Below, one piece after another: positions 12,901 through 23,973 of a stretch of 64,000 nt of DNA; position 1 is the first letter of the stretch; each line of letters starts with the position of its first letter. A program made the position numbers and the translations under genes. Under the pieces are notes generated by a model. That model saw only the letters and a list, made by a program, of their open reading frames with translations. It was not told where the DNA came from and ran no database searches. Origin of the DNA: Anisakis pegreffii (Eukaryota; Nematoda; Chromadorea; Rhabditida; Anisakidae); assembly GCA_035041965.1 (NCBI GenBank), contig JAPYMA010000065.1, forward strand, positions 248,001 to 312,000, written 5' to 3'.

Positions 12901-15900
12901 CCAAAAAAAGTTCACCTTTTTGGCTTAGAGACCGCATTGAAAGCACTTCCACTGGTGGACTGTGTAACCGCTTTATTCGCAACACTGCCAAGAAATGAAA
13001 CAGCGTTATTCATCGAAAGTTGTGAGTAATATTCCTGCATTATTGCCAACACATTCGGTTGCATCCAAATATTCTGAAAATAACCACTTTAATCTCAGCT
13101 TTGATCGATAACAATCAACTACACACCAGACAACCTCCGTGAACTCATAATCGGCCAATGTCATGTCGCAAAAAAAAGATTCACATAGTGCACGTAAATG
13201 CAAACACTAAATTATAGTGTAATTTAAAATCAGCTGCAAATAACCCGATGAAAATATGGATGAATAAAGCGAAAGACCTGTAATGAATTATGGGATTGTT
13301 GTTGTTGTTGTAGAGCGTTTGCGGCAAATTTTAACGCGGTCAGTGTTGGTGTGTTACTGGTGATACCGGCGATGGAATTCGATGCGCTCGTTGCTAGACG
13401 GAGATTCGAAGTTTGAGAAGAGGCTGCGGTCATCGTTGACTGCTGTTGTTCATCTTCGGCAGAAACACTCGTGTTGTATCGCCTGAACTCGTATCCGTTC
13501 ATTAAAAAATCTTGACCAATGAAATGTTTTTCATTTTCATTTTCATGATTTCCATTTTTCATTTTGGAACGATGAAGATTTTCGTTTTCAAACTGACGAA
13601 TCGAGATTATGAAATGCGATAACATTTCCGCATTTGCACTGCATAGTTCCAGCGCGAAGAGAATTGCGTCTGAACGAAACCATTTTGTCAGAAATGGAAC
13701 GAAATATGACTTTTGTTGAGGTGGTGATCGGAAAAGTAAGGGTGGTGATCGAGCGATTAAACGAAACCTTTTTTGGCTGGATGCGGTCAGTGGATCGACT
13801 GTTTTCAACGGACTCGAATAGGAGCTATCCAAGGAAGCTGTCGTATAAATTGCCGATTCACCTGTAATCGCTCGTTTCAATGTTGTTGTTTCATTAGAGG
13901 TCATCAAAGGTTCAGCATGCAAAATGAATATAACTGACAACTGCTCAGCTGAAATACAGTCATGATGACGAACCATAACAACAACAACAATTCACTCACC
14001 AGCTTTTTCGGCGATTTCCTTCAATCGCTCTGAACAAAACGCATTCAGACTGAAACCACTCTTAGCTGAATGCTGCAGCGTCTTCATATTTGAACCTGAA
14101 ACAAGATAGTGTAACATTTTAGTCGAAACATAAGACTGCCACACGTCTACGGACCATGTTCTATGCCGCATAACTTTTCTCTAGTACTGACTGGCTTCTG
14201 GAGAAGTGCATTGATCTTGAGAAGTCTTTCTCGAACTAGTGAATAGCAATTCATTGGACGCACCATTCAACTGTCGCGAATTTGCAATGAAATTTGCCTA
14301 AAAAATTAGGGACACACCTGTAAGTTTACTTCGCGGTGTAATGCTATTAGCTACTGATAGCTGAGGCGGCGGCATCGCAGGTTTTGGCGCAAGTAATGTG
14401 GATTGTGATGACGAGATACGAACTGTTGAGTCGACGCCCGCACCGTTCGATAGACTTCGGGACGGCAGACCTGGGATATCTTCCTGAAACAGTCTCTGAT
14501 GTAACAGGCGATCGATCACTTCACGAATTTTCTCAATTATGAATGTATACTGAGGGATTCGCTGTCTTCTTCTTCGTGTGTACAGAAACGCGACTAGCAT
14601 AATATACAATCATGATCTACAAGTAAGTAAGAAAGCATCTGGATTTGATGAAAATTTCAGCGCAGATCTTTACGTTGCGTATATCCACAAAAGAATTTTT
14701 ACAAATTTAGTGAAGATGATCTCACGAACCTGGCAAATACGAAGGCCATGCGCTACGAACACGTGCTTTAGGAGATCCCAAATACTGGAGCATGATTGCC
14801 TACACGAATGACATGTCAGCGTGTCGGATGCAGCGATTTCTGAACGTTTCGAGCCTTAAAACAACAACGTTCAGTCGAAAAACTACGTAATAGTAGAGAG
14901 ACAAACGATTCTTTTAAACAACTTCCCTTAAAAGCGCATTGCATGAATACGAGTATTCTAATGGAAGCTCATGCTAAAACACAGAGCAGATCGCAAGACA
15001 AGTCAATATCAGTAAAAACCTCATCACTTTTTTTTTCGGTCTTCTCGTTAGATCACGTAACCTATCCAGACGGCTTAAATTAATAGCGTAGAAACGTTTC
15101 CCCGCTGATCGCTTCCTAAACTTCTACGAAAGGAAAAGTGATACACATTATGCGCATGATAGAACCTAATACTAAATCCAATGATATTCCTTCCCACAAT
15201 CGTTTCGAAATGGACAAACAATACGTTGTTTTTGTCACATCTAATGTTGTTTTGATATACGGCTCATTTCAACACATCAAGCATGTGTTTATTCAGCTAT
15301 CTACCATCCATCATCAGTATCCTTCACACATTAATCGCCGCACATGTTTATGAATTGATGATCATATTTTGATATCACCCCGAGCAATTCTTCTCGGTTT
15401 CCTTCCTGTCTGCTGCTTGCCTCATAACAACTACTTTCTATGCAAACAATGAAAGCAGTCAGTCCGTCAGTTTCCGACTGACAATAACAGTAATACTTCA
15501 ATACTAATAATAACAATAACAAAAAATAGAGTCGCCATTCAAATGTTATTTGTTCTCATCAACCGTCGTCCGTATGAGGAATAAATTAAAACGCATTCAG
15601 ATGTAAACAACGCAAGATGAACAATTAATGTCGAAATATGTTGTCGCCGTTGACAGTAACATTAGCGATTCCTTCATTTGACGCTTCCATTCATGCCTTT
15701 CCTCACAATCAGCTTGAAATGCCCATTTCACAAGTTTTCAAAAAAATGAAATTTATGGATGATCATAGTGTGCCGAATAACAGATTTTAAAAAAATGAAA
15801 TGAACGTTTTCAAAAGAATACTAAAAAGTCAACTGCATCATTATTATGCATGATTCATTCATTCATTTGTGCATTCAATTCCTACATTTCAACAACAAAA

Positions 15901-18900
15901 TATCGCATCAAAGAAAAAAGCTTCCGGCCAATCTAACCAACCAACCAACCATCAAAGTCAAACAACAATTTCAAATCGAATCAATTGTCAGGCGGAGATG
16001 TATGTGAAATTATTTCAGTGCATTCGCGTACATAACAAACCAACGAACGCATCAGACAAACAGCAAACATTATTCATTTCAGACTGAATGCTCCAACAAC
16101 CCCAGCCAAAAAAAAGAGAATCCTTTCAAGTGAATTCATTTCGGAATGGCGACAATCGACGAGAACCAACAATATGATGGAAATTCACATTTTTATTGCA
16201 ACGAACCATTCAATTCAATTGTCCGACCGACTGGTTTTCAAAATTTCCACTGACTCAAAGCATTACAGTCTCACAACAACAGTAACCAACCATCAAAATG
16301 ATAAGTGCTTCGCCGAAAACTAATATGAAATTACTGTAACTAACGTTGTTTTAGTCTGCTGTCACTCACCAACAACAAGATTTCATTTTCATTTCAATGC
16401 GCAAATATTCTCCTTCCCTCATCACAGCTTCACAAACTTTCCCAACATCGGTTACTCGAAAGCTCAATGAATCAATCTAAGAGATTAATGTTCTCAACGA
16501 GGATATAGTTGAAGTGGAATGGAATAAGACACACTTAGACGAACGCTGTCTTGGGATAGCCAAAAAAAAAACCATCGCAATGAACAAATACGAAATGCTG
16601 TCAAAATTCTTAATGTATTTCGAGGTCATTATTCATTAATTCCTTGAAAGAATTGAGGTTTATTCATTCTTAAGCGGTATGCTTACATCTGTTATGAACA
16701 TGATGAAAATTATGTTGACGATGAACAATAATCAGTGAGAATAATTGAGACTGGTGACGTATGATGTAAAGGAGGAAGTGAAAATAAATTGACGACGGTA
16801 ATGGTCTTTAATTTTATTTGTCACCTCTGGGATGTAATTTGGAACGGATTAATTAGACGGAAGAAAAGAAGGAAGTGAGGCTTTCATTCGTATTTCAGTG
16901 ATAAGTATGTCTGTGAGTGAATGTGTGCCTCAAAACGAACCAAAAAGTTACTTTTGAATGGAGGACATTTTGAATGGATACTATGGATCGGTGGGGCATA
17001 GTTCAACAGACAAATAGAGCGAACACTTTGAAACTGATAAAATATAAAGAAGCAACGAAATGAAAAAGGATATATCAAAGAGGAATCGAGTTATTTTGCT
17101 GGATACTGAGACTAATATAAAACTCTCAGAATTCTCATCCAGTCACACTAAAAGTCATCAAACATCAAATCACTACTCATACCCATTCTCTGATTGTGTC
17201 TCGAACCATTAAATATTGTTAGCAAATTCTCGCTAAGACGATAAATGATAAGAATTCATTTTTATTCGAATGCAACGTTTCTCGGCGATCGAAAAACGCA
17301 TAAAAATGGCTGTAAGCTGATCCATTGATATATTCGCGTTGGTTTTTGATCAAAACCTTTGAAAACTCCATCGCTAATTTTAGCATGAAACGAATGGAAT
17401 TTAAGACATCTTATCAACCGATTCACTGGATCATTTGAGCATCTTCACACATCTCATTCGGATTTCTGGTCGTTTCACTCACACTGAACGCATACGGTCA
17501 ATGATCAAAGACTAAGCACTTTTAATTGCGTTGATAAGAAGCATATCAAGTGCTGAACTGTTGAAAATTACCAACTGAACGGAATGGGAAAGCGAAGTAG
17601 TGGAAATATCGTTGAGGTTATCAGAGGTCATGTATCATTTATGTTCTTGTCATTGTGTGCGTAGTCATCGTCAGTATTCGAGTAATGACACAAATCACTG
17701 TTGTAAGTAGGTTTCATAATATGATGCTCGTCTGTAGGAAGATAAAGGAAAGTATGAGGAAGATAAATGGAACGGAAAAAAGTTCTGATAGAGACTGAAT
17801 AAATATAAATCGTGAAATGAATCAAAAGCATTGCTTGCTTATTTCGAGAAAGAACTGCTTTTTCATTAGATGTAAATATTCATTCAGAGGTGACACATAC
17901 AAATTCATTTATGCACTTCTGCTAATGAAAATTTTTGTGGAAATTTAGATGAAAATGATTTTGGAGAACAACTGAAAATGGAGTTAGCGTATAACGCGCC
18001 ACATGTACATGAATGATTCAGTGTGCATTAGGTGAAGCTTAATATTTGCTCGTTTTATTAATACTATTATTATCATAACTTTTGTTATATTTGCTCGTAT
18101 TATTACTATTATTAACTCATTATTGTGCACATTAATTGTAATGCAATCATCACTATTGTTGTATGGCATGTGGAACGTTAAAATCGTCAACTAACGCAGT
18201 CGAATCGAACAGAAAATGCGCAAACTGATGATATTCATGTTTTGTTTTGGGCTCATCATCAAACCATCAGGATAAGAACTGAAATGGTTCCGTGTTTGAG
18301 TGAACAACGGTTACCAGAGAAAGCCGAACAAGATCGAAAAATTTAGAATGATATCGATATCATCATCATCAGCAGCAGCACCACAAGGATAGCAGCTCCA
18401 GGATCAGCTGAAGACGGCACAATCATTGAGGGGAAGCCTTCTTCAGTCAGCAATAAATTCAATTCAGTGAAGGAATCTATCTGTTCGTGCTCTTTGAAAG
18501 TCTTCTGATGAACATTTGTTCTCAGGTGCATCAACAACAACGTCTATACCACACTTCCGACAGATGTCTGCTGATAGTCAAACATGATTTGGAGGCTCAA
18601 AAAATGAAGATGCGAGAATTCTGAGACATGGACTTCCAGTTGCAAATTTGAATCCACTCATCGACGACCGAACTGAATCAATCAATCGATTGAGAAGATG
18701 TTACGAAACGAATGTAGCGTTCAACTACCACTTCGATGTTTTCAGCAAAAATTTTTTCACCAATTTTGAGAAAAAAAATGGTGCAATAAATCGTTACTGA
18801 ATGTGATAAGAAATGCTGATCGCTGATTTTTGTTGTTCTCAAGAGTTTTTCAAATGTAATTACGTAGCAAAATGATTTGTGGTGTGCGATGTTTGCATTT

Positions 18901-21900
18901 GGGAAGTGGTTTTGTGAGCTGATAGTGATGAAGCGAGTTGATAGAGCAATTGAAACGCCAAATGACGATGTTCATGCAATTGATGACTGGTTACCAAATA
19001 ATTGCTGATTACGTTCCTACAGACAAAATGGTCATCAAGCAAGTTGTTGTTGGTGTGTTGTCTTGGTGGGATCGTTTTGCCTTTTGTTGCGTCATTTTAT
19101 GGTGTTGTTATGCCGAACGGCACTCACAAATAAATGATGAATTCAATAGATTATCGCGAACGATGTTTAGAAATTTTAATTTGTGTGATTATTGCTATGT
19201 GTGAGTAGTGTATGTGAATATGCTACGTTATTATGTTTCGCACAAAAATGGTGTTGATGGTCGAGAACCGGTTATTTGAGAAACAAATACATGTTCTGTT
19301 CATACAAGCAACACACACACACACGCCAGTGTCCACGTATCCATGATATAGAGTTATTCGTAGACGACCAACGACGGGCAGCTGGGTGCATCTCATTAAT
19401 ATAATACAAGCAAATACCATCAGTTCTACTGGAATCCTATTAGAATGAGCTCTGACCTGATGTAATTCCCGTAATCATAAAATAAATGTTCTTGCACTGT
19501 GCAAACGGCAAATTTTGCCATTTCATTTTGGCTTGATTCTACGTGGTTCAACCAAGAAATAAGACTCGCTGTCAGTGAGCAAGAGAACTGAAGAAGATTC
19601 AATTTGATTAATCTGAATTTTGCGAGAATGATGTGATCACATAGAAAATGCCTTGAAGAGTACACAAATTGACGTTGGGTTTTTTTTTTTTAAATTCCAA
19701 TTCATCAATGTTGCGTAAATGCAATTCAAAAAAGACGTTTTTTGCAATCGAAAAGTTTTTTTGCCGAATTGCGTTTTTTTTGTTGATTGCTATTCGCAAA
19801 ACCGGCCGGCCGCTCGTTAGTGAACACTTTCGATGCGCGTAGAAATTGTCAGAAGAATTTCCTTCTTACTCCTCAACTTCACTTATTATTGTCGTCTCCC
19901 ATATATGCCTCAGCAGCAGCAGTAAATCACTGAAACTGCACTGCACAAACAAAAAACTCACCATTGCCACCTAACACTAGCCAGAAACACTGTGTGAATC
20001 TAGTAGAAGTATCATTTTCAACAAAAATACTCAATGCATCAATCACACTGTTCTGATGGCTTGCCGAAATTCGATATGCCTTGGATAAACCAAAACGGAG
20101 TGTGCGCACAAGCGATATTTGCCTAAAAACTCACATACTGCTAATCGCATGTTTGCCAGATTTGCACACATCTGAATGTAGCAGCAAACAATTCAGCTTT
20201 TGCACAAAATCACATCATAAGATCATGCAAAATGATCGCATCATCTTATGATGTTATTTTGTGAACCATTCCCACCAACAGCTTCACTCCATTCAGTAAA
20301 AACGTTGATTGCAATCAGTAACTGAACTTGTTTTATTGTATAATTTTTCTATAAACTAGCAGCACTCAACTGATGTGTGTAAATGGAATGAAAATTGAAA
20401 CGGTGAAAGTACTGATGAAGTGCTTTGGAAAGTTTCACGTCCAAGAAAATCAGAAACTAATTGGGAACAATCGAAAAAAAAGCAACGAAAAGATGGAATG
20501 CTGCAGTTGGCCGTTCCCTCGTTCTGGTTCATCGCTCGTTCACTACCAAAATGCATCGTTCTCATCATTTCATGAACGCATGCATACAATTAAAAACATT
20601 TCAAGTTCAATGGCACAAAAATTCGGCCTTTCCCTCATCCAAAAAAAATGTTAATCAGCAATTGCAATTCACCACCTCTCGAAAACGAATGATTCAATAG
20701 TGCGCAATAAAGCACACAAATTTCTCAACGAACATTTATTTGAGTGATTCCGAATGAAGATTGTTCTGACAAACCCTGACTGAATGCTCTTGATCTAAAA
20801 TAAAATCGTTTCTAACACTCTGTCACTTAAATCGACTGTTTAGAGGTATTCAGCTTGACTTGAAACTAGTAATGAAGACTCCAGCTTAAAAAATGCTCAT
20901 CAAAGTGCTTCAGAGAAGAAGCCTGATGAAAACCGAAAATGTCGGTGCTTTAATGGTATCACATAAAAATATGAATACGGCACAATCCAGGTGATCGAAT
21001 GTCGAACTCACTGGAGATGACCGATTCGTTTTCCTCAGCCCTGGCACTGGACTCCCACTCAATTTTTCAAGTTTCCATGTAAACGCCGTTCGATAACAGA
21101 TGATAATCTGCACGAAGTAGTATTTGCAAATGATCGTGCTAATGAGACTGATTCCTGACTGTTTCCCTCACACTACGAAACAATCTCAGACGGTTTATCG
21201 AAAAGCATTTTTCATCAGCAACGATAGATCCCGTTTGAAAAAAGTGCGATGCGAAGATGAATTCTCATTTATGAAAGCATAAATCGCCAGCAATTCGATG
21301 AAGTCATTTATGTTCAATCCCGTTTTCTGACCATCAATGGCGATTGAACGCAATGACCGAGAGAACGAGTGGCTCGTCTCAAACGACCTTGAAGTGACCT
21401 TCAGATTCTTAAATTTCTATATTGCGCAGCATCAACACATTGATCAAGCGCATGTCATTTCATGATGAATAATCGTTGGTTATTCAATATGAATTCATCA
21501 GCGATGTGCAAATGACAACACAACGATCGCGCAATGAATTATAACGAAACGTCTTCGAGCAAGAAGGTGAGAGTGCCGAGAAAAACCGAAATTGACCCAC
21601 AAAACCGGTCGTGAATGAAATTTCGAAGACTTTCCACTCGCTCTTGATACTGACTGATCTACGTGTGCCTACTTATGCATTTCGTTCAGTTTGTTCGAAT
21701 ATCGGTCATTTTGCTAGTGGCCACTGTCGTCATCATTGATTGTAATTGCGTCTAATTAAATTTCTTCATTCCATCCAATGATCTTGCCCTTTTATTGAGC
21801 ACTATGAAACAAACTTAGTGAATATCATGAAGAGTGCTCATTCAAATGACCATTTCTAAAGCAACTCTGCACTACTTAGAATTGTTCCACTCTCCCACCG

Positions 21901-23973
21901 ATAGCATCTATTCAGCACAACGATCCGCACACAGCTCATCCCAATTAAGAGATTTTCGACGATCGGAAATGCATTTGTTACTAATCACAGATATACGTGT
22001 GTGTATTTGTATTGTTGTGCTATTGTATTATATTACATTTGCATTGAATTTCATTTAGTTCGAACGTCTCTGAATGTTTGATTAGAAAAGTGTTCAACAA
22101 GGACACAAATAGTTTCTAGATTACATAGGAAGGCAAGATCTGAAGAGGGCATATGTAAAGCTGGTATGGGGACAATTTTAGAAAACAAGAGAGTTTATGA
22201 GAACGAAAGGTAAACACGAAGATACGACGGCTAAAAACGAAGAGAAGATGAGGAAAAGTTCAACAAGGAACACTCAGAAGGAGGAAGGACATTGCTCAAT
22301 TGAACGTTTTCATAGATCTGAGAAAGAATCACAGAAAGAGTTTGACTAGAACGAAGTGGTTTTTTTTGCTAGGGCAGCATGATTTGTTGATAAACAAAGC
22401 AATTGAACGCGGATTATAAAAATGAAACGAAAAGAGCTTTTAGCGTGTATGGCTTGCATTGCACACAGTTTTGTGTGTACAGAAAAGATGAATGAACATA
22501 TCGCCGCATCTCTAATGATCAAGCGAGCATTCTAGTGATTACACAACACACTCATTCGTACAAATACAATTAATTAATCAAACAAACATAAATACTAACA
22601 AGAAGAATTACTCATCAAACAAAATCAACACCGGAAGACGGGCGCAGACGAAAAATTCACTTAAACACATGGAATTGTGAAAGTCACAAACCGATTCAGC
22701 TAAAAGAACCAACTTCAAAATCAGTGGAAGAGCTAGCGTGAAAGCATTGAAAAATGAATGTTCATGAGAGATTTGGTAATCATTATGAGAATGAAGCAAC
22801 TCACTAAGGTCAGTGGTATCGGTGGTAGCATCAGATCGATATCGTCGGCAACCTCCTTGCGATAACGCTAACAACATCTCAGCGTTAGCCGACGACGAAT
22901 GAGGAGATCGTGAATCGGACGATTCCTAAAAAAATGGCATCCGTATCAGTTCGCATTTAATACATCCATATGGGAATGCGCTCGTTTGCATGGAAATGAG
23001 CCTTTCATATGATAAGAATTCATTCTCGCAAATCCACGATAAGTTTAGAATAGGAACCATAAATTGTCCATAAAAAGGTACAGGTGTATGCCGCCTTCGA
23101 GTTAGCCGGAACACCTCACTGTGATTAGCCGACGGAGAATCCGCGAGAATTTCATCCGAAAGGGTCGTTTGCTTACTGTCACATCTGGACGCCTGTAATA
23201 GACACTTACTCCTTGTAGGAGATACTTCAATCAGCATTATAGCTGTATCAGCAGAGAACTTAATATTCAGATCAAATGAGTTGATCACCATCAAATGAAC
23301 ACTGAATACTATCTCCAAGAAAACAACCAAAGAAACAGCACAACAGTGAAGTTGAACCCGAAAAAAAAAAGAAACCTTGTGTTCAATGAAAGCATTGAAA
23401 TGATTCAGTGAGAACTGTGAATGGCATGAACCACAGATGATGATATCCACATCCGAATTTGTATTTACATTTGCATTTATATCATCACTACTGCTATCAC
23501 TGGGTGATGCCACTCCATCCACCACACAACCGCTCTCTTTCATTTCCACATCAACCTCAGCCGACGATTCCACGCCACTATCTGATGATGCCATCGGTGT
23601 ACCTACAAGTAAACGTAAATGTTTCTAGTTTTCAAAAGGAATTAAGCGAGACTCTTTTTTTCACGAAAACGCTTTCATTGAACTACTCATCGAATGTGTA
23701 CCAAAAACTTTCGTTGTTTATTTCGTAGCAATTCAATCAATATATTCTCACTGAATTTTGTATAGAACATTAGATAACAAACCAGCTAGTTTGACGTTAG
23801 CTGATTGTGCACCTGATGATTCCTCATCAGCAGCCTTAGAAAGGTCATCGTTGAGTGTCTGCTCTTCAACGACTTCCACTTCTGGAGGAGCGTCAGTTTC
23901 TTGCGCGGGTTCTTCAACTACACTCTCTTGAACCACCTCCTTGTTCTTTGTGGATGCGGCTTTTCGACCTCGC
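9200..23973 (-). CDS. BCL11: BCL11A/B (CTIP) family zinc-finger transcription factor, spliced, 5' end incomplete
   Basis: Exons read on the minus strand are 23973-23783, 23602-23376, 23192-23115, 22925-22805, then a gap, then 14483-14318, 14095-14000, 13948-13278, 13073-12916, 12561-12208, 11744-11624, 10732-10589, 10249-10102, 9961-9825 and 9400-9200 (stop). All have GT-AG ends, and phases agree within each block. The N-terminal CCHC knuckle and the C-terminal triple C2H2 array match vertebrate BCL11A/B nearly residue for residue (for example [13 protein letters not shown] and [13 protein letters not shown]). BCL11 proteins are nuclear, DNA-binding, usually repressive factors in neural and blood cell fate. 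The linkers are Ser/Thr/Ala/Gln-rich, and the C-terminus is acidic ([12 protein letters not shown]). The two blocks do not join directly (phase 1 against phase 0), so an exon is missing between 14.5 and 22.8 kb. The start codon lies upstream of 23973. Confidence 0.9.
10175..11641 (-). other. BCL11 C-terminal zinc-finger triad (fingers 4-6 of vertebrates)
   Basis: Three fingers are spread over three exons. Finger one (CTFC, then HLRSH) is split by an intron between its fourth-position Lys and Val in phase 0. Finger two (CRLC, HMRTH) follows after the conserved TGEKPYK linker. Finger three (CYIC, then HMRKC) follows after GQQGKETYH. In vertebrates this triad reads the TGACCA-type motif, for example at the gamma-globin promoter, so DNA-binding specificity may be conserved. 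The last finger ends in Cys rather than His (H-x3-C), unlike the vertebrate HMKKWH. Confidence 0.92.
12208..13073 (-). CDS. BCL11: BCL11 linker exons before the finger triad (13073-12916 and 12561-12208)
   Basis: Two exons join in phase 2 across a 354-base intron. The first encodes [19 protein letters not shown] and onward, a conserved-looking hydrophobic patch. The second is Ser/Thr/Ala-rich, with a run of seven alanines and a basic SRRRS. Both have clean GT-AG ends. The antisense 83-codon frame at 12220-12471 is only a shadow of the alanine-rich coding. Confidence 0.75.
13278..13948 (-). CDS. BCL11: BCL11 long linker exon, poly-Gln, may contain an intron
   Basis: Acceptor ctgtatttcag, donor CAG|GTCTTT. 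The whole 671 bases are open in frame and end with [14 protein letters not shown], encoded by a pure CAA tract. The middle part (about 13480-13790) is less coding-like: it contains repeated GAAAATGAAAAT, and a phase-2 donor AAAAAG|GTTTCG faces a phase-2 acceptor ctatgcag. An intron of about 165 bases may therefore be spliced out in some transcripts. Confidence 0.6.
14000..14095 (-). CDS. BCL11: BCL11 linker exon
   Basis: Acceptor cttgtttcag, donor G|GTGAGT (phase 1 in, 1 out). It encodes a segment containing [21 protein letters not shown]. It lies in frame between the 14318 and 13948 exons and looks like a short amphipathic helix. Confidence 0.7.
14318..14483 (-). CDS. BCL11: BCL11 linker exon, Ser/Pro-rich
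   Basis: Acceptor ctgtttcag, donor G|GTGTGT (phase 0 in, 1 out). It encodes [20 protein letters not shown] then a Ser/Pro-rich run ending SKLTG. The open frame continues upstream of the acceptor ([15 protein letters not shown]), so a longer exon is possible. Confidence 0.65.
18464..18570 (-). CDS. Possible cryptic BCL11 exon
   Basis: After acceptor gactatcag the frame that continues phase 1 from the 22805 exon reads [19 protein letters not shown] and then [11 protein letters not shown]. Vertebrate BCL11 has GIQVTPEDDDCLSTSS at the equivalent point after the knuckle. No good donor precedes the in-frame TGA at 18464-18466, so this is either a terminal exon of a short isoform, a decayed exon, or chance. 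Confidence 0.25.
20203..20263. other. Near-perfect intronic hairpin, precursor-miRNA-like
   Basis: Arms 20203-20228 and 20238-20263 pair over 26 positions with only two mismatches around a 9-base loop (aaaatgatc). Total length is 61 bases, similar to a nematode miRNA precursor. It could equally be a small foldback element. The strand is unknown because both strands fold. Confidence 0.45.
21012..21107 (-). CDS. Possible BCL11 internal exon
   Basis: It is flanked by acceptor cttcgtgcag and a strong donor CCA|GTGAGT. It is 96 bases long, open in the phase 0/0 frame only, and reads [13 protein letters not shown] followed by [14 protein letters not shown]. The exit phase fits the exon at 14483, but another exon converting phase 1 to 0 would still be needed upstream. 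The short Cys/Phe/Trp pattern loosely recalls the first classic finger of BCL11, but the zinc ligands are absent. Confidence 0.25.
22805..22925 (-). CDS. BCL11: BCL11 exon after the zinc knuckle
   Basis: Acceptor ttttttag, donor A|GTGAGT. It encodes a Ser-rich segment ([23 protein letters not shown]) then [17 protein letters not shown]. It joins in phase 0 to the knuckle exon and leaves in phase 1. The next confirmed exon, at 14483, enters in phase 0, so at least one more exon must lie between them. Confidence 0.65.
23181..23435 (-). other. BCL11 N-terminal CCHC zinc knuckle, split by an intron
   Basis: Exon 23602-23376 ends with [20 protein letters not shown] and exon 23192-23115 begins ASRC. 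Joined in phase 0 they give C-x2-C-x12-H-x4-C, the same spacing as the vertebrate BCL11 knuckle (CGQC, FIEHK, C). In mammals this knuckle mediates self-association of BCL11A. The match fixes both exon boundaries. Confidence 0.9.
23783..23973 (-). CDS. BCL11: BCL11 exon encoding basic then acidic N-terminus
   Basis: It starts after acceptor ttgttatcag in phase 2, so its first codon is completed upstream (probably AG|G, Arg). It then reads [11 protein letters not shown] followed by a long Glu/Asp/Val-rich stretch ([19 protein letters not shown]), and ends at donor CTG|GTTTGT in phase 1. The basic opening sits where vertebrate BCL11, SALL and FOG proteins carry the NuRD-binding MSRRKQ motif. Included in the whole-gene entry. 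Confidence 0.7.

Larger units (their letters stand above)
14610..22804 (-). other. Large BCL11 intron region with unresolved exons
   Basis: About 8 kb between confirmed exons. It contains the two weak exon candidates (18464-18570 and 21012-21107), a strong hairpin at 20203-20263, a CA microsatellite near 19311-19325 and short T or A runs. I saw no sequence encoding the vertebrate fingers 1, 2 or 3 here. Confidence 0.5.

Noticed and set aside
19927..20109. Minus-strand frames near 20.1 kb with a PFWF-like string recalling BCL11 finger 1
   Set aside because: The zinc ligands are missing, the frame stops soon, and no donor in the needed phase is present.
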